Of a stretch of DNA of 64,000 nucleotides, positions 43,590-56,640 are shown one piece after another. The stretch is from assembly GCA_963575745.1 (NCBI GenBank), contig CAUYUJ010022503.1:1253769-1317768 (forward strand). Reading direction: 5' to 3'. The notes under the pieces were generated by a model that saw only the letters and a list, made by a program, of their open reading frames with translations, was not told where the DNA came from and did not search any database. Origin of the DNA: Prorocentrum cordatum. Taxonomy: Eukaryota; Sar; Dinophyceae; Prorocentrales; Prorocentraceae. Both the position numbers and the translations under genes were made by a program. Position 1 is the stretch's first letter; each line of letters starts with the position of its first letter.

Positions 43590-44155
43590 CCCTCTTACCT
43601 CTTGTGGTTCTTTGGGTCTTGGTTTCTTGGTTGCTTCGTGCTGTTTTCTTGGTTCCTTGGTATCGGTTGCTTGCTGTTGGTTCCTTGGCTCTTTGATTCT
43701 TTGGTTCCTGTGTTTTTGTTTCCTGGGATCCCTGGTCTTTGTTCCTTGATTCCTTGGTTCCTTTATTTAGATTCCTTGGTTCCTTGGTTCCTTGGTTCCT
43801 TGGTCCTCCGTTGCTTGGCCTTGGTTCCTTGATCCTTCGCCTTGGTTCCTTGGTCTTGGTTCCAGGGTTCTTTAGTCTCGGTTTCTTGGTTCCTCGGTTC
43901 CTTGGTTCTTTGGTTCCTTGGTTCCTCGGCTCTTTTGCTCCTTGCCTCCTTGGTCTTGGTTCCTTGGTCTTGGTTGCTTGGTTCATTGGATCTGGTTCCT
44001 TGGTTCCTCGGTCTTGGTGCCGTGGTTGTTTCCTTGCTGCCTCGCCACGCACTGCCAAGCAGTACCAAGCAATGCCAAGCAATGCCACGTAGTGCCATGC
44101 AGGGCCAAACAATGCCAAGCAGTGCCACATACTCTGCGAAGCGAGAAGTCAAGTG
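43590..44155 (+). repeat. (CCTTGGTT)n followed by (AATGCCAAGC)n
   Basis: CCTTGGTTCCTTGGTT-type words run to about 44030. Then a CTCGCCACGCACTG junction leads to AATGCCAAGCAATGCCACG words to about 44155. The same two repeats in the same order occur at 61090-61662. Confidence 0.9.
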
Positions 44156-45404
44156 ATGCCACGCAATGCCACGTCATGCGCCCATGCTGCGGCAAGCTTT
44201 CCCTTAGCTGGGGTCGCGCCTGGCTAATCCTTTACAGACGTGGGATGCTCGGGCCATCTTTACTTCCTCGTCCTCCCTCTCCTTATTCTTCCTTGTCCTC
44301 CTCCTCCTCCACCACCTCCTCCTTCTCCACCCGCTCTGCGACTTTCTGCGGCGTGAGCACGGTTACCGCCTACCCCGAGTGAAACGAGTGCAGCAACAGG
44401 CCCAATAAAGAAGGTAGAACAACGAACAATGAGTCAGGGTTTTGCTCCAAGCGCTGAATCTCATTCCGCACGGAACGACTCGAACTTCAAGCCTGGAGCG
44501 GCAAACTCAGAGCTGGGCCAGCGACTCACACACGGATGCTGCGAACGGCTCAACACGGCGACCTGGGAGGAGGCGGTGGCGGAGCGGAAGGCAGCCTGCA
44601 GAGCGGGAAGCCCTTACCGAACAACCTCTTGCTGGCGGGATCCCTGCCCTCGTTTTTTTGTTTCTTTCCACAAAAGGAAGCAGTGCCCGCGTCGTCCCTC
44701 GCAGGCGATCTTTCTCTCCCAATCCCCGAGTTTGGCCCGAAAAGTTTGGCCGCTCAGAAAGGGGGGGGAACTCCTCTAGGATACACCCCCAGGGGGCTCT
44801 TCGGACGCACCCCTATCGAGGATGGAGGCCCCCCCATCGTGTATCCCAGGGTTGGGCCCACCATTTGGGGTCCAGTCGAAAGCTCCCCAAAGTCGGGGAT
44901 TGGGGTCGCCATATCCCCTGTGATAGCCTTCTTTCCACATAGTTAAGCACATGGCGGCACTTGCACAGCATCGTGTTCCGCAGCGGCTTGGACTGTCGAG
45001 CTTGGATGCGACGACAGTTTGTGCATACGCCATGGAAGGCACACGAGTGCCTGCGACCGTGTGGGCTCGGCATTGCTATGCGATCTCCTCGCGCTGCCTG
45101 AGGGGCCTCGTCCGAAGCGGCCCCGTCAATTTCGCATAGCCAAGCAGTGCAAAAGGACACAAAGAAATGCTTGACAAAAACCTGCCTGCCTCGCTCCTCC
45201 CCTCCCCCGCGGATCCAGTCGCGCGCCGCGCCGCCCGGCCGGAGCGGGCCCCCGGAGCCCGGCCCGCCGCCGAGGCCGGCGGCGTCTCTGGAGGAGGACC
45301 TTCCCCGCGCACCCGGAGCCGGCGCCGCCCTCGGTGGCGTCGGGCCGCGGCGAGGACACCCAGGACGCTCTTCTCTTGGGGGGGCCCACTGCCTCGATGC
45401 TGGG
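44156..45404. other. No gene recognised
   Basis: Mixed sequence with a (CTC)n patch at 44265-44330. Overlapping frames lack domain features. Confidence 0.4.
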
Positions 45405-45602
45405 ATCTGCCGAGATGCAGTCGGACCGGGGCATGAGATCGAGGTCGGTTCGGGGGGTACCCTTGTGTTCTTCGTGCTTGTTGGATGTTCTTGTGCATCC
45501 TGGGGAGGGTAACCTTGGATGTTCTGTTTGTTTTGGCCGACGGAGGGTCTCGTGTTCTTGAGGGATGTTCTTCTGGCCTAGGTCCGATTGTATCAGGGGC
45601 AA
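45405..45602 (+). repeat. Dispersed ~200-bp repeat R3, copy 1
   Basis: GTCGGACCG, GAGATCGAGGTCGGTTCGGG, GTGTTCTTCGTGCTTGTTGG, CTTGTGCATCCTGGGGAGGG, TTTTGGCCGACGGAGGGTCT and TCTTCTGGCCTAGGTCCG occur in the same order at 62585-62775. Confidence 0.9.
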
Positions 45603-47887
45603 CGATGGGGGGGGAATAGGGACAGGGGGGCATGCCTCGACACCCAATCGTGCATCGATCGCCGAAAAGGGTCTAATCAGCCCCACGCCTTCCAGGAACG
45701 TGTCGGGCTTGGCCTATCGGGGGCCTCTCGCCGATCCATGGGCGATGCGTCGCCGACTCCAGGTCGATGTGTCCCACCCCCCCCGATGCCGGGCCCCCCC
45801 CCCTCTCGTTGCCCCTCACGGACGCTCTTCTTGCAGGGGGCCGCCTTCTCGGAGCAGGGCCGGTGGAGACCACGGCAGCCCTCCCTGGCGTTTGCCATCA
45901 CTGCTGGTGCTTCTGTGGAGTCGCCTCCCCCCCGAAGCCAGCCCCCCCCTGTGCCAGCCCCCTCACAGTGCCAGTCCCCTCCTCTTCCGGGGGAGGGGGG
46001 GGGGGCCTTAGCTCGGAGGAGGGCCGGCGCCCCGGCGCCTGTCGCCATTTTTGTTGGGGGCCTTCTGCGGAGGCGCCTCGTGTTGCCGCGGCTCGGCCGG
46101 CTCCGCCTCGAGAGACGGGTCGCGAGGGGCTCCGGGAGGGCTCCACGGAGGATTCTGAGCGTACGGCGGGTTCGTGCGGCGTTTGCGCGCCGGCGACGGC
46201 GGCGAAGGCGTTCCAGGTCGAATTGTGCGACGCGGGAGCGCCGATGGACGGTAACGCCCCAGGGCCCGACTGGATTCAACCTTGAACGATCGGGGCCGCG
46301 ATCGATTCAATGTTGAACGATCGGTGCTGTGTCAAAAACCTTCGCGCGCACCGACGCCGCACGAACCTACCGTATCTGGGTTGGGAGGGAGGGCCGCCGT
46401 TGTCTCAACTGGCCCTCCTCACAGCTTCGGTTCCCCGCTTCACCTGGTCAATTCGGCTCGCTGCGGAAGCAGGCGTCAGAGCCGCCCGCCCCAACTGACA
46501 CAAGACTCAGGCCTCGTGGGCCTCAGCCTGAGCAGACAAGAGCAGACAACATCAGGCCATACCTGGACAGGAGCTGGGACGCGACCCACTTCTCCCGCCG
46601 AAGGCCATCACCAATCCAGGGAGTCTCCCCGCCTCGCCCCCCTCTCGCCCGTGCCCCTCCCTCCCTCCTGAGCCCAGCCGCCAGAGGCGCCGGCTCGCCT
46701 TCTCGTGCAGTGCGATCTGTCGGCGATGTATCGCCGATGCCAGGTCGCCGTTTCACCCCCCTGTGCCAGTGCCCCCAGCAGCGTTGTCCCTCAAGACAGC
46801 CAGGCGCGCCGACCCGCACCGTGCGACGGTTCACGCGGGTGCAGGTCATGAGCTGATCCTGCTCAGTGTCTCGATGGCCGAGGCTGCCGCGGTGGGGTTC
46901 CCCATAGGATTGCCGTATGTTCGATTCGATTTGCCAGCAGCCCCAGCTTATCAAAGGCCGAAGGGCCCTGCTCTGTTAGCATCTCAGGCAACAATTTCCA
47001 AGAGGTTTTAGCGGGGTGCCTCACGCCACGCCTTTGATGCAGGTCTGAGGCCGCTCCAGCGTTTAACACATACGTTCTGGTTTGTGGTCTCCGCGGGGCT
47101 CATGAACGATGTCACTGTTCAATGGGTCGTTAACCTATGCAACTTTGCGGGCATGATGTTCGATGTTGTTGAATCGTTCACCGAATGCACCACCGCTTGG
47201 ATCTTTGCCGCCACCCATTGAGTCGGGCTGTCTGTCTCAAGCGATTCGTTTCGGTTGAAGCTTAGGCCTTGAAGATGGCCCGTTACTTGGGTCATGACAC
47301 GTTTGGCGGCGGCACCGCCACATCTCCCGAGAGGAGCAGGCAAGGGGGGGTTGTTTTGGGGTGGCGTGGGTGTCTGCGTGCCCTCAAGCGGGCTGGAGAT
47401 TTGAAGGTCCGGGCTCTGCGGAGGATGGGTGCCATGCTTGCTGGGAGTCACGGAGTGGGGACGATCTGCCTCACGTTCCCCATGCCCATGAACCTCAGAA
47501 CTTGGGGGAGTTGATGGGGCCAGGAGGTTTTTTTGTCTTCCCTCGCGGCCTGCGTGTGCACCTCGAATAGATGAGTGCTTCGATCCAGCCTTTGATGCAG
47601 CCTGCCAGCTCCTGGGCCGAATAGCGCGGCCTGGCTTCGGGGCGGTAAGACCTCGACGGGCCAGCTTCTTGGAGCCTGGCGAGGCAACACGGAAAGGATT
47701 GAGCCCCAGGGGCCCTGGCGCAAGTGTTTCGGTCCGATCTCGGCTGTGAATTTGACCCTTCGTCGCATCGGATGGGACATGGCGGCGCCCCGCGTTTTGC
47801 TCTCGGATTCGAGGGCGAGCATGCCTCGTTGTACGAGTACTCGCCGCGAGGGGGCTGTCATACCGAGCGCCTTTTCACCGTGCAGAG
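45603..47887. other. Repeat-poor GC-rich stretch, no gene recognised
   Basis: Small-scale features only. GGCGATGCGTCGCCGACTCC (about 45739) resembles GGCGATGTATCGCCGATGCC (about 46723), and a ~32-base direct repeat (GATTCAACCTTGAACGATCG and its variant) lies at 46271-46326. Several long frames on both strands between 45.59 and 46.32 kb are Pro/Arg-rich artefacts. Confidence 0.4.
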
Positions 47888-47918
47888 ACGTTTTGGTCCA
47901 AACAGGTTTGGGTTCGAG
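47888..47918 (+). repeat. Possible diverged SL relic pair
   Basis: ACGTTTTGGTCCAAACAGGT and TTGGGTTCGAG parallel the second and third relics at 61684-61714. Each half matches the truncated SL at about 10 of 15 positions, so the call rests mainly on its similarity to the other locus. Confidence 0.4.
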
Positions 47919-50879
47919 CGGTGCGCCCATGTGTTCTGAACCTGCCGTACGGGTCCCTTCAAGGCTCCACGCCTGCTCTATATTGCCGGGTGGGCCCTTC
48001 ACCCTGCGAAGAGGCACGTCTCAAGGCTGCTGATTGCCTCATCCGAGTGTACTTTTTGCGATTGCCAGTCGGATATAGTGGAAGGGCGCATCAAGAAACC
48101 AGATGCTTTTCGTCGGGGTACCCTGGGTTTCTTCGCTCCGCGTGCTGCGCGGTGACTTCCCGCGGCCGTTGACGAAGCTGCTGCGTTTAGGGTGCCCAGG
48201 GCTTCCTCCCAGTCGAACCTCTCACGCGGGTCTTGAGGGTAGGGTTTCCTGCGAGGGTTCCTTGCGGCCGCGTCCACAGTGTACGCTTGGTCACCAGCTC
48301 TGTGATTGCCCGGCGGCGCTCTTGCCAGATGGCGGCTCGGCAAAGGCAGAGTTCCTTGGCGACATCTCTGGAAGCACCGTCAGGCCCTGCGAAAACGGGG
48401 GCTCTCTTCTCTGGCTCTTTCTCTTTCTCATCCTCCTTTTTGACGCTGACCAGACATGAAGAACGAGCTTGCTGCGTCGAAACAGGTAGACCAGTAGGAC
48501 ACCTGAATGCAGACTAAGCGGATCAGGAGATGCGAGGAGGCACAAACAAGTAGAGGAGCCCGAGAAGGCATAGAGAATTAGATCTGCAGGCGTCAGCAAG
48601 GTATTCCCCTTCCACCGATCCCGACATCATCCCACATCACACTGAACCTTCCCATGGCAAGGGCCCTCATCGAGGGCGGTACGTGCCCTCCCTGAGGGCA
48701 ACTGCACCGATAGAAGCAAGAAGCAAAGCAGTGCATGCATTGTAAGGCTGGACAGGTTGCACAGGCTGGCCTCTTTGGCACACATGTGTGGCGCAACTGT
48801 CTTACTAGATCGATGCTAATCTGGTGCACTACGGCCTATGTGCAAGCAGGCTGGCGTGGTAGAGTCAAACTCAGGTCATATCCTTCCCACCCACTCCGAT
48901 GAACTTCACCACGCATCCCGCCCTCGCCAGCAACGCTGGCCAAGTCGGTCTGGCTGGCCTAGTTTGGCAATGCGAAGCTCCAGCGGTCAACACGCTCGCA
49001 TCGGTCGACACGCACGCCCTCCTCCTCCACCACACCAAACCTCTCCCGCTACGCCCAGGGTACCATGACTGGTGGCAGAAAGAAGCGGCCTCCCATGCTC
49101 GCAAATCAACTGAGAGATGCCGACTCCACAGTCTGTCCTGGTGGCCACGTGCCTCGCGTGCCAGGAAAATGGAGGTGGAGCGGACCGAGGAGCGGGGCCA
49201 CACTCAGCTTCTGTACGTCCCGGGCGCCGCTGCACTCGAGCATGCACCTCGACATCAAGGTGAACGGTCCACCTCCTCCGCTGCCTCCCCTCCAACTCAT
49301 TCCACCTCTTCCACCTCTACTGTGGACTATATCATAGTGGCATCCGTGAATGCACACATTCGGGTGCCATTGAGCCCGGCAACTTAACGCAGCAGAAGAC
49401 TACTCGGTGAGTGCGGGCTGCTCGAGCTTCACCGCACCATACCCGCACAATTATCACCTCCTAGCCTCCATATCCCGTCATCACCCCCAGACTCCCCTTC
49501 CACGCCTCAGGCACCACGGCCAATGGCAGAAAGAATCGGCCTTCCATACGCACAATTTAGCTGAGATGCCGACGGCCAGGACTGACCATTTTCGCCGCTA
49601 GCACGGTTTACAGCTAGGCACACACTGTTGCGGCCGACGCGCCATTACGACAAGACTACCTCCATCCTCCACCTCCTCCTCATGATACCGAATTGCGAAA
49701 CTATTCAATTTCATGTCTTCACGAGGCGTGCTTAAGAGACTGCGAGGGCCGCGGCATGCTGCAACACCATGTGTTTTTTTCTTGCCTCCTTCGCCACACC
49801 GTGCCCTCATCGAGGGTGGAAACTGCAAATCCAAAGCGCGGCGAAGGTACTCTAACGGTGGAGCGAGCGCTCTCCACGAGTCGCCTGCGCATGTGCAACG
49901 ATTTAGTGTGGCACGCGCAAAAGGAAAGACAAACATTATTTGCCGTTGCAGCAGTGCATCGGATCTCAAATGCTGCTGCTAGTCCACCTCCTCCTCTTCC
50001 ATCTCCAATCGTCCTCGTCGGCGGGGTGCGTGACTCATGTAAGACTCATGAGGTGCACTGGCAACGCGCTCGCTGTGCAGAGCGGCTCTGAACTGCCGCC
50101 CCACTCAAAACAGAAACATAACACATGCGCACGAGTACGGTCCATCAGTAAGCAGCAACGACACGGAAGGACCAAGAGCGAGCAAGTGTAGTACCCATCC
50201 GCAGGAGGCGACGAGCCATGCACAGGCATCCACCGAGGCGGACGCACGTGCAAGAGCGCTTCCCCAGCCAGCAGCAGGGGACGGCCCCCGAGGGGGGGAG
50301 GAGATTCCCGTACGGTGCGAAGGAGCGGGAAGGGCGAGAGGAGAGGGGGAGGGACGACACCGCGAAAACAGGAGGGACCTTTGTTCGAGTGAAAGTCACA
50401 GCCGATGCAATCGAGACTCTGCGTGATTTTTATTGTGTGCTATGACAGCAGGCCCAGCGATGACGCGCCAAATGCGCGCTGGGAGGCCTAGGTGAGGAGG
50501 ACGAGGACTAGCGAACCGTCACCAATATGGTTGTACATATCGCGTCAATCAGCCACATTCCTTGTATCGACCGGTGTACAGTGCTGCCCGTATGGCTTCG
50601 GTTTGCACATCTCAGTGAAATGATGTACAACTTTATTGTCGTCAGTGCCAACTGATTGAGCATGCCACTCATTTCATCTTTTGTTGAAGATGATATCAAC
50701 TTGCTGCAAGCTGGCCTTGTGTTGGGTCGCATGTTTGAAATCTTCGCGCAGCTGCTGCATTGTGGCACAGCTTGTATTTCGAATGCACTTGTCGTTGGTA
50801 CCTCTGATAGACCAAGCTGTCCCTGATGCTCTCCGCTACCCTTTGTGTCTGGCACGCCAGCAGTATCACATTGAGTGTC
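47919..50879. other. No gene recognised; weak internal duplication
   Basis: GGCAGAAAGAAGCGGCCTCC...CTGAGAGATGCCGAC (49073-49125) and GGCAGAAAGAATCGGCC...CTGAGATGCCGAC (49522-49575) are diverged copies. The word CCCTCATCGAGGG recurs near 48661 and 49802. No protein domain is visible on either strand. Confidence 0.4.
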
Positions 50880-51195
50880 AATGACATTCGAGCGAGTGCC
50901 TTTGACATCTGATTGAGTGCCAACGTGATCTGTTTGAGGCCAACGGCAATTGACTGACTGCCAACGGCACCTGGGTGAGTGCCAACAACATATTACTGGG
51001 TGCCCGCAGCATCTGACTGAATGCCAACGCCTGCTGATTGAGTGCCAGTGACATCTGGATGAGTGCCAGAGGCTTCTGGTGGAATGCTAACGTAATCTGA
51101 TTGAATGCCAACGACATTTGATTACGTGCCAACGACGTCTGATTGAGTGTCGGCAAAATCTGACTGAATGCCAGCGGCATCTGGCGGACTGTACA
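50880..51195 (+). repeat. 21-bp minisatellite, about 14 units
   Basis: The unit is close to TGCCAACGACATCTGATTGAG. Because it is 21 bases it stays open on the - strand, giving heptads such as LALNQMS. I treat this as a non-coding minisatellite. Confidence 0.85.
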
Positions 51196-53689
51196 CATTT
51201 TTTTACGCGCTCGACCTGTGTCCCATGCGCCCGACTGCGTTGTGCGAATTTGTTTCTCCTGCCACTTCCATGGGTTGCGTATATAGTTTCAACAGATGCG
51301 GCGCCATTTTTTTTGAGGATCGATTGCGCGCCAAGAGCCTTTTCGCAGAAGTTGTGACGCGGCGCTCCCTTTCGTAGCGAGCAACTTGCGCAATTCCTCC
51401 TCCTCCTCCTCCTGGGGCATGGTGGAGTTGCTCTACGGGCTTCCCTTCCTCCCTGCGCGCAGCACGGCACTCTCCCTCCCCCTCCCGATGCTCGGATGCC
51501 TGCACAGTGTGTGTGTGTGTGTCCGTTTCAAGGAATGTGCCCAGGAGGCGTCAGACCCTGGAGGATGCCTTTTAGTTGTGTCTTCCCTTCTTTGAAGGGC
51601 CAACACAGCAGGTTCTCAGAGCCTGGCTTGACATTTTCTGGCAATTTTGGTGTGTACGAAGGCGTCCGTGAATACGACCAGACACAGTGTATCTTTGCAT
51701 TCAAGAGGTACGCGTGGTGTTTTCGCACAGTCGGAAACAGGTGTCGTTCGTGATAGCGTCGGCCTGCCCCGTGTGGTTGGTTGTGGCAGGTCCCGACGAG
51801 GATAGCCAACCACACGCCGAAACGCTGGAGACGGACTGGACCAGGGGTGCCCGAAAGAGTGGGCAGATTCAGGCCTAGACCAGAAAGGAGACCAAAGGAA
51901 GTTGCGCAGCCAATTGCTTCTCGGCGACCCTGGCGCGGCACAGCCGTTGCCAGGCGAGCCTGAGGCGGGTTTACAAATAATGCCTTGTATGTTGCACGAA
52001 TATGGAGATGATCTGCAAAAGACTCTTTTATCTCATGATCGCGGCGCGGGTATCCATGGCCAAACCTCAATTTGCGTTACACCGGCTTTCCGACCCCTGG
52101 ATTCTTCATCCAAGGGTTCTTTACCCAATGCAGTTACAGCCGTGAATTCGTGGCATGACCACGCGGGTGCTTGCGCCCGCTCGAAGAGGAAAAAAAATGC
52201 AGTTACAGCACCCCTGTGGCTTAGCGTCTTGGCCTCGGGGCCTCGTGCTGCTTTCGGGCTGCAGTGGGCTGTCTATCTCGGCCTCTTGAAGCCACTGGGT
52301 GTGGCTGGCAGGTCGTCGAGTCGAGTTGTCTGAAGATGGATCGTCCGTCAGGGCCAAACGCGGCGGGTTCGCTGATAGATTTCAGTGTGTGCCTCGAGTC
52401 AGCGCCTGGCTGGCCTTGAGGATATGTGCGTACGATTCGAAGACCTCCACGCAACCGGTGTGCATCTCCACGCAACCAGTGTGCATCTGTCCTTTGATCG
52501 CGGGGGTCTGTCGCGGGACGCCCGCATTGTGAGCGCGGCCGTGCGACTCACTAGTTTGCGTGGTGCAAGATCTTCAGTTTGTGTCAGTCGGCCCCGAGGC
52601 GCCCGACTTTCGAATGGACTCCCGCGCATAAAACGGTGGAGGGGGTTGTTGGTCGGGAAAGCCAGCTGCGATGTTACTGCAAACTATCGTGTGTTATTTC
52701 AGGTCGTGGTGTGCTGATCATTTGTGCCCGGCCTGAGGCCGACCTCATGGCCCAACGTAGCGGCACTTGACGACGCCAAAAGGGCTGAAGCTGTTCGTGG
52801 TCTCGCACGGCCTTGTACCTTTAGCTCCAAGCTCCTCGGCGGTGAAGAGGCGATGCTCTGCAGTCGCCAGGACCCCAGACGGTTCTCGCTGTCCTCCCCT
52901 TCCTGGAGCCAAGTGCGAGCCCTGTCCCATGTTGGCCAAGCTCGCCCAGGCCGTTGGGACCATGGGCAGGCGCCAGCGGCCCGAGGATGCTGAGGAGGGA
53001 GTCGCCCCTCCAGATGCCGACCCGGGGGCAGGGCTGGACGGGTGGGGGTCTCGTTCGAGGAGGATGGCCATAACATGTGCCGGGCCCCCTGCATTTGCTC
53101 CGCCGCTTCCGCGGAGCTCGTGTCGGTACTGGCTCGTCGACGAGCGCGGGGCTGACTACTCGATTCGGTCGCATCTAGCGACTGCTGCGCCGATCCCTCA
53201 CTATCTCGTTGTTGGTTCTCTCTTCGACGTTGGTCCATAGAACCACCACCCTGCCAAGTCGACTTGGCGAATTGCCATACTTCGGTTCTCGAGAGGGTGT
53301 CACGGCCGCAGCTTCTGCGGGCCTGCGCCCGCTGGGTCTGGTCCCAGGTCGCTTTTAACACCTGGTGTCTTGCTAAGATCGGAGAAGCGTAAGACCCGAG
53401 TGCGCCGGAAGTTGGGTTTGCCAACGCTTTTTGACAAGCGCGTCTTGGGTTTGACGGTTCAGTGTTCGTGGGATGCTTGCAGCGTGAGCTCAAGTCACAT
53501 TTCAGATGTGGTCTCGTCATTTCCATGATGGCCCGGTCAGGCCAACCCGGGTCCCTTGAACCCGAGTCCTATGTCTCCCCAATAGAAAGTCCCCCCGAAT
53601 CCATATGCGCTCAGCAGTTTTGTATCAGCGCACGTGTCGTTAGATGCCCTGAGACGCCCGTTTTTAGACGCAACACGTTCAGGAGGGAA
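51196..53689. other. No gene recognised
   Basis: Mixed sequence. A - strand frame (53526-52699) is open for 275 codons but is Ser/Arg/Pro-rich with no domain. A short direct repeat (CACGCAACCGGTGTGCATCT) is doubled at 52449-52490. Confidence 0.4.
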
Positions 53690-53830
53690 AAAAACACACA
53701 GACACAATTAATCCTCGATTCCCAGGAAAATATGGGAAAATATGGGAATTGGGGGGGAAGACAAAAACCCAGAAAATATAGGAAAATATGGGGAATATTT
53801 TTATTTGTGTGTATTTATTTGTGTGTCCTA
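53690..53830. repeat. AT-rich island with GGAAAATAT words
   Basis: GGAAAATATGGGAAAATATG and AGAAAATATAGGAAAATAT, then TTTTTATTTGTGTGTATTTA. It stands out in GC-rich DNA. Confidence 0.85.
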
Positions 53831-53839
53831 ATTTCCCTT

Positions 53840-54035
53840 TACACGTGCCGTGTTCCAAGCGTTGGCTTCACGTTGTCTTTAGATGCCAATGCGCTGCGCG
53901 TTGGCTTCGCGTGTCGGCCCACCCTCTGGCGAACGTGTCGCGCCGGCTTTGCGTTTCCAGACTGCGTGTTGAGCTCCGTGCCCACACGCTTCGTGTTGAG
54001 TCTTACGTATAGGGGCAGCTAACCTCTGAAGGCCT
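53840..54035 (+). repeat. Dispersed repeat R4, copy 1
   Basis: GCCGTGTTC, CTCTGGCGAACG.GTCGCGCC, CTGCGTGTTGAGCTCCGTG and GGGGCAGCTAACCTCTGAAG match 62330-62525 in order. The identity is moderate. Confidence 0.7.
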
Positions 54036-54061
54036 CGAGACCCCACCCCCTCCAATAGTGG

Positions 54062-55112
54062 AACCACGAGGAGGAGCAGAAGGAGGACGAGAAGGAGGAG
54101 AAGGAGTAGGAGGAGGAGGAGGAGGAGGAGGAGGACCAGTGTAAACCCAAGACTCATCAACGATGTTGGAATACACCCTCCCTCCAATCTTCCTCTTCGT
54201 ACCTCTTCGTAGGCCCCATACAAGGGTTCATTACCACTGAGGGAACTGCCTCGCTGGGAGTTTACTGCTTGAAGACCCTGAAGCGTGCCAAAACAACATT
54301 CTCGGGACTCCGAGGCCACGAATCAACATGATGATTGCGTCTTGACGATCGGGAATCGTGTCAGAACGCCATTCCTGCGACTTCAACATCGCAAATCAAC
54401 ACAATTGTTGCGCCCTCAATCCTGAGTCCTTCCAAAGCGCTATATCTGGCCCGCTGACCAAGGAAATTTGTGAAACTCTTGCAAATGTTTAGAACGAGTG
54501 TGCGCGGCGCTAAGACGAGAGCTACATTTTGAAAGGGAGCCGCCTTCAGCCCGGGAGACTCTTGCATTTTCGTAACAAATGTGCCCGGCGCTCAGGCGAG
54601 AGCCACATTTCGAAAACCATCCGCCTTCAATCCGTGAAGCTCTTGTTATTTGTTACCAAGACTGTGTGCGGCGCTCAGGCGAGAGCCACATTTTGAAAAC
54701 CACCCGCCCTCAATCCGTGAAGCTCTTGCAATTTGTTTGAATAAACGAATGGGCGCGGCGCTCACGCGAGAGCCACATTTTGAAAACCACCCGCCCTCAG
54801 TCCGTGAAGCTCTTGCAACATGTTGCAATGAATGTGGTCGGCGCTAAGGCGAGAGCCACATTTTGAAAACCACCCGCCCTCCATCTGTGAAGCTTTTTCC
54901 AATGTTAAACCTTCAGGGTCATAAGCGGATATGAAATATCGATCGAAACGCCCAGCCCGCCCTTTCGACTGGCCTCGAGGTGCGACAGGGAGGAGTTGTT
55001 TCTACGGAAAAGGAATGGAGGAGGAGGAGGAGGAGGAGGAGGAGGAGGAGGAGGAGGAGAAGGAGAGGGAGGAGGAGGAGAGGGAGGAGGAGGAGGAGGA
55101 GAAGGATGATGA
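54062..55112 (+). mobile_element. (GGA)n-bounded composite satellite element, copy B
   Basis: (GGA)n at 54062-54133, then ACCAGTGTAAACCCAAGACT, ACACCCTCCCTCC, CTGAAGCGTGCCAAAACA and the rest of the left flank to 54480. Five ~83-bp units follow (cores near 54491, 54574, 54659, 54747, 54829), then the GAAACGCCCAGCCCGCCCTT right flank (54900-55015) and (GGA)n. Copies A and C have the same order. Confidence 0.85.
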
Positions 55113-55217
55113 TGATGACGATGATGATGATACTGCTGCTGCTGATGATGATGATGGTGATGGCGATGCTGATTATGGTGATGATGCTGCTGATGGTGAT
55201 GATGCTGATGCTGATCG

Positions 55218-55261
<44 letters not shown>

Positions 55262-55920
55262 CTGAAGCTGATGAGGATAATGATGCTGTTGAGGAGGGTG
55301 ATGATGATGATGGCGATGATGATACTGATAATGATAATAATGATGATGATGATAATGATGTTGATGATGATGATAATGATGATGATGATGATTATGATGA
55401 TGATGATGATGATGATGATGGTGATGGTGATGGTGATGGTGCTGCTGATGCTGCTGCTGCTGATGATGATGATGCTGATGATGATGATGATGGTGATGGT
55501 GCTGCTGATGCTGCTGATGATGATGCTGCTGATGCTGATGATGCTGATGATGCTGATGATGATGCTGATGATGCTGCTGATCATGATGAGAAGGAGGAAG
55601 AGAAGAAGGAGGAGGATGAGGAGGAGGAGGAGGAGGAGGGAGGAGGAGGAGGAAGAAGAGAAGGAGAAGGATGAGGAGGGGGAGGAGGAGGAGGAGGAGG
55701 AGGAGGAAGGAGGGAGGAGGAGGAGGAGGAGCAGAGAGGAGGAGGAGGAGGAGGAGGAGGAGGAGGAGGGAGAGGAGGGAGGAGGAGGAGGAGGAGGAGG
55801 AGGAGGAGGAGGAGAGGAGGAGCTGAGGAGGAGAAGGAGGAGGGGAGGAGGAGGAGGAGGGGGAGGAGGAGGAGGAGGAGAGGAGGAGGAGGAGGAGGAG
55901 GGGCGAGGTAATTCCCCCCC
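55016..55920. repeat. (GGA)n-(GAT)n-(GGA)n microsatellite block
   Basis: (GGA)n to 55105, (GAT/GCT)n from 55106 to 55590, then (GGA)n-rich DNA to 55905. It gives spurious Glu/Asp-, Met- and Ile-rich frames. Confidence 0.95.
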
Positions 55921-56640
55921 GAGAGGAACAGGGGGGCCCTCAAAACTAAAGACCTCCTGAGGTTTAGTACGTGTCCCTTCGCTGCAAGCCAGGTCCCGCT
56001 CTTCGGGTAGTTCCCGGCTCCCGCACGCTGCGCCCCGCGCAGCCCCCTCCGTCGCCCAAATTCGCCGTCGGCTGCTGCCGCCGCTCCCCCTCCCCCTCCT
56101 CCCTCCCTCCCTTCCTCCCTTCCTCCCTCCCTCCCTCCCTCCCTCCCTCCCTCCCTCCTCCCCCTCCCTCCCTCCCCGTCCTTCCCTCCACCCCTCCCTT
56201 CCTCCATCCCCCTCCCTCCCACCCTCCCTCCCTCCTCCCTCATCCCTCCACCCCTCTCTCCCTCCCTCGCTCCCTCCCTCCCTGCCTCCCTCCGCCCCTC
56301 CCCGTCCTTTCCTCCACCCCCCTCCCTCCCTCGGCTGCTGTCCCCCCTCCCCTTCTACAATTACTCAATATGAATACTACTCTCCCTCTTCCCCTGATGG
56401 CGTGCTGGGAATATTCGACCCCCCCGCGTATTGTTTTTTACACACAGGATTCCCAGGAGTTGGGTTTTCGCTTGCATTTTTTTCAAAATGCTGGTCTCGC
56501 TGAGGCGCCGGCCTCATTTCTGCTCCCGAATCGTTCCGAATCGTGCTCCCGCTGCAGCGTGGGCCTCATTTTCGGATCGGTGTTTTGCCTCCGTCGTTCA
56601 GGATGGCGTTCTCGCCCCAGCGCGGGCCTCTTTCTCGCGC
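55921..56640. repeat. (CCCT)n tract with unique flanks
   Basis: Unique sequence at 55921-56085 and 56365-56640 surrounds a (TCCC)n tract (56086-56340). No gene was recognised in the unique parts. Confidence 0.75.

Noticed and set aside
47448-48017. 189-codon frame on the - strand
   Set aside because: No domain, and it crosses the possible SL relic at 47888 on the opposite strand.
52699-53526. 275-codon frame on the - strand
   Set aside because: Ser/Pro/Arg-rich with no domain, no clear splice signals, and opposite-strand frames are equally open.
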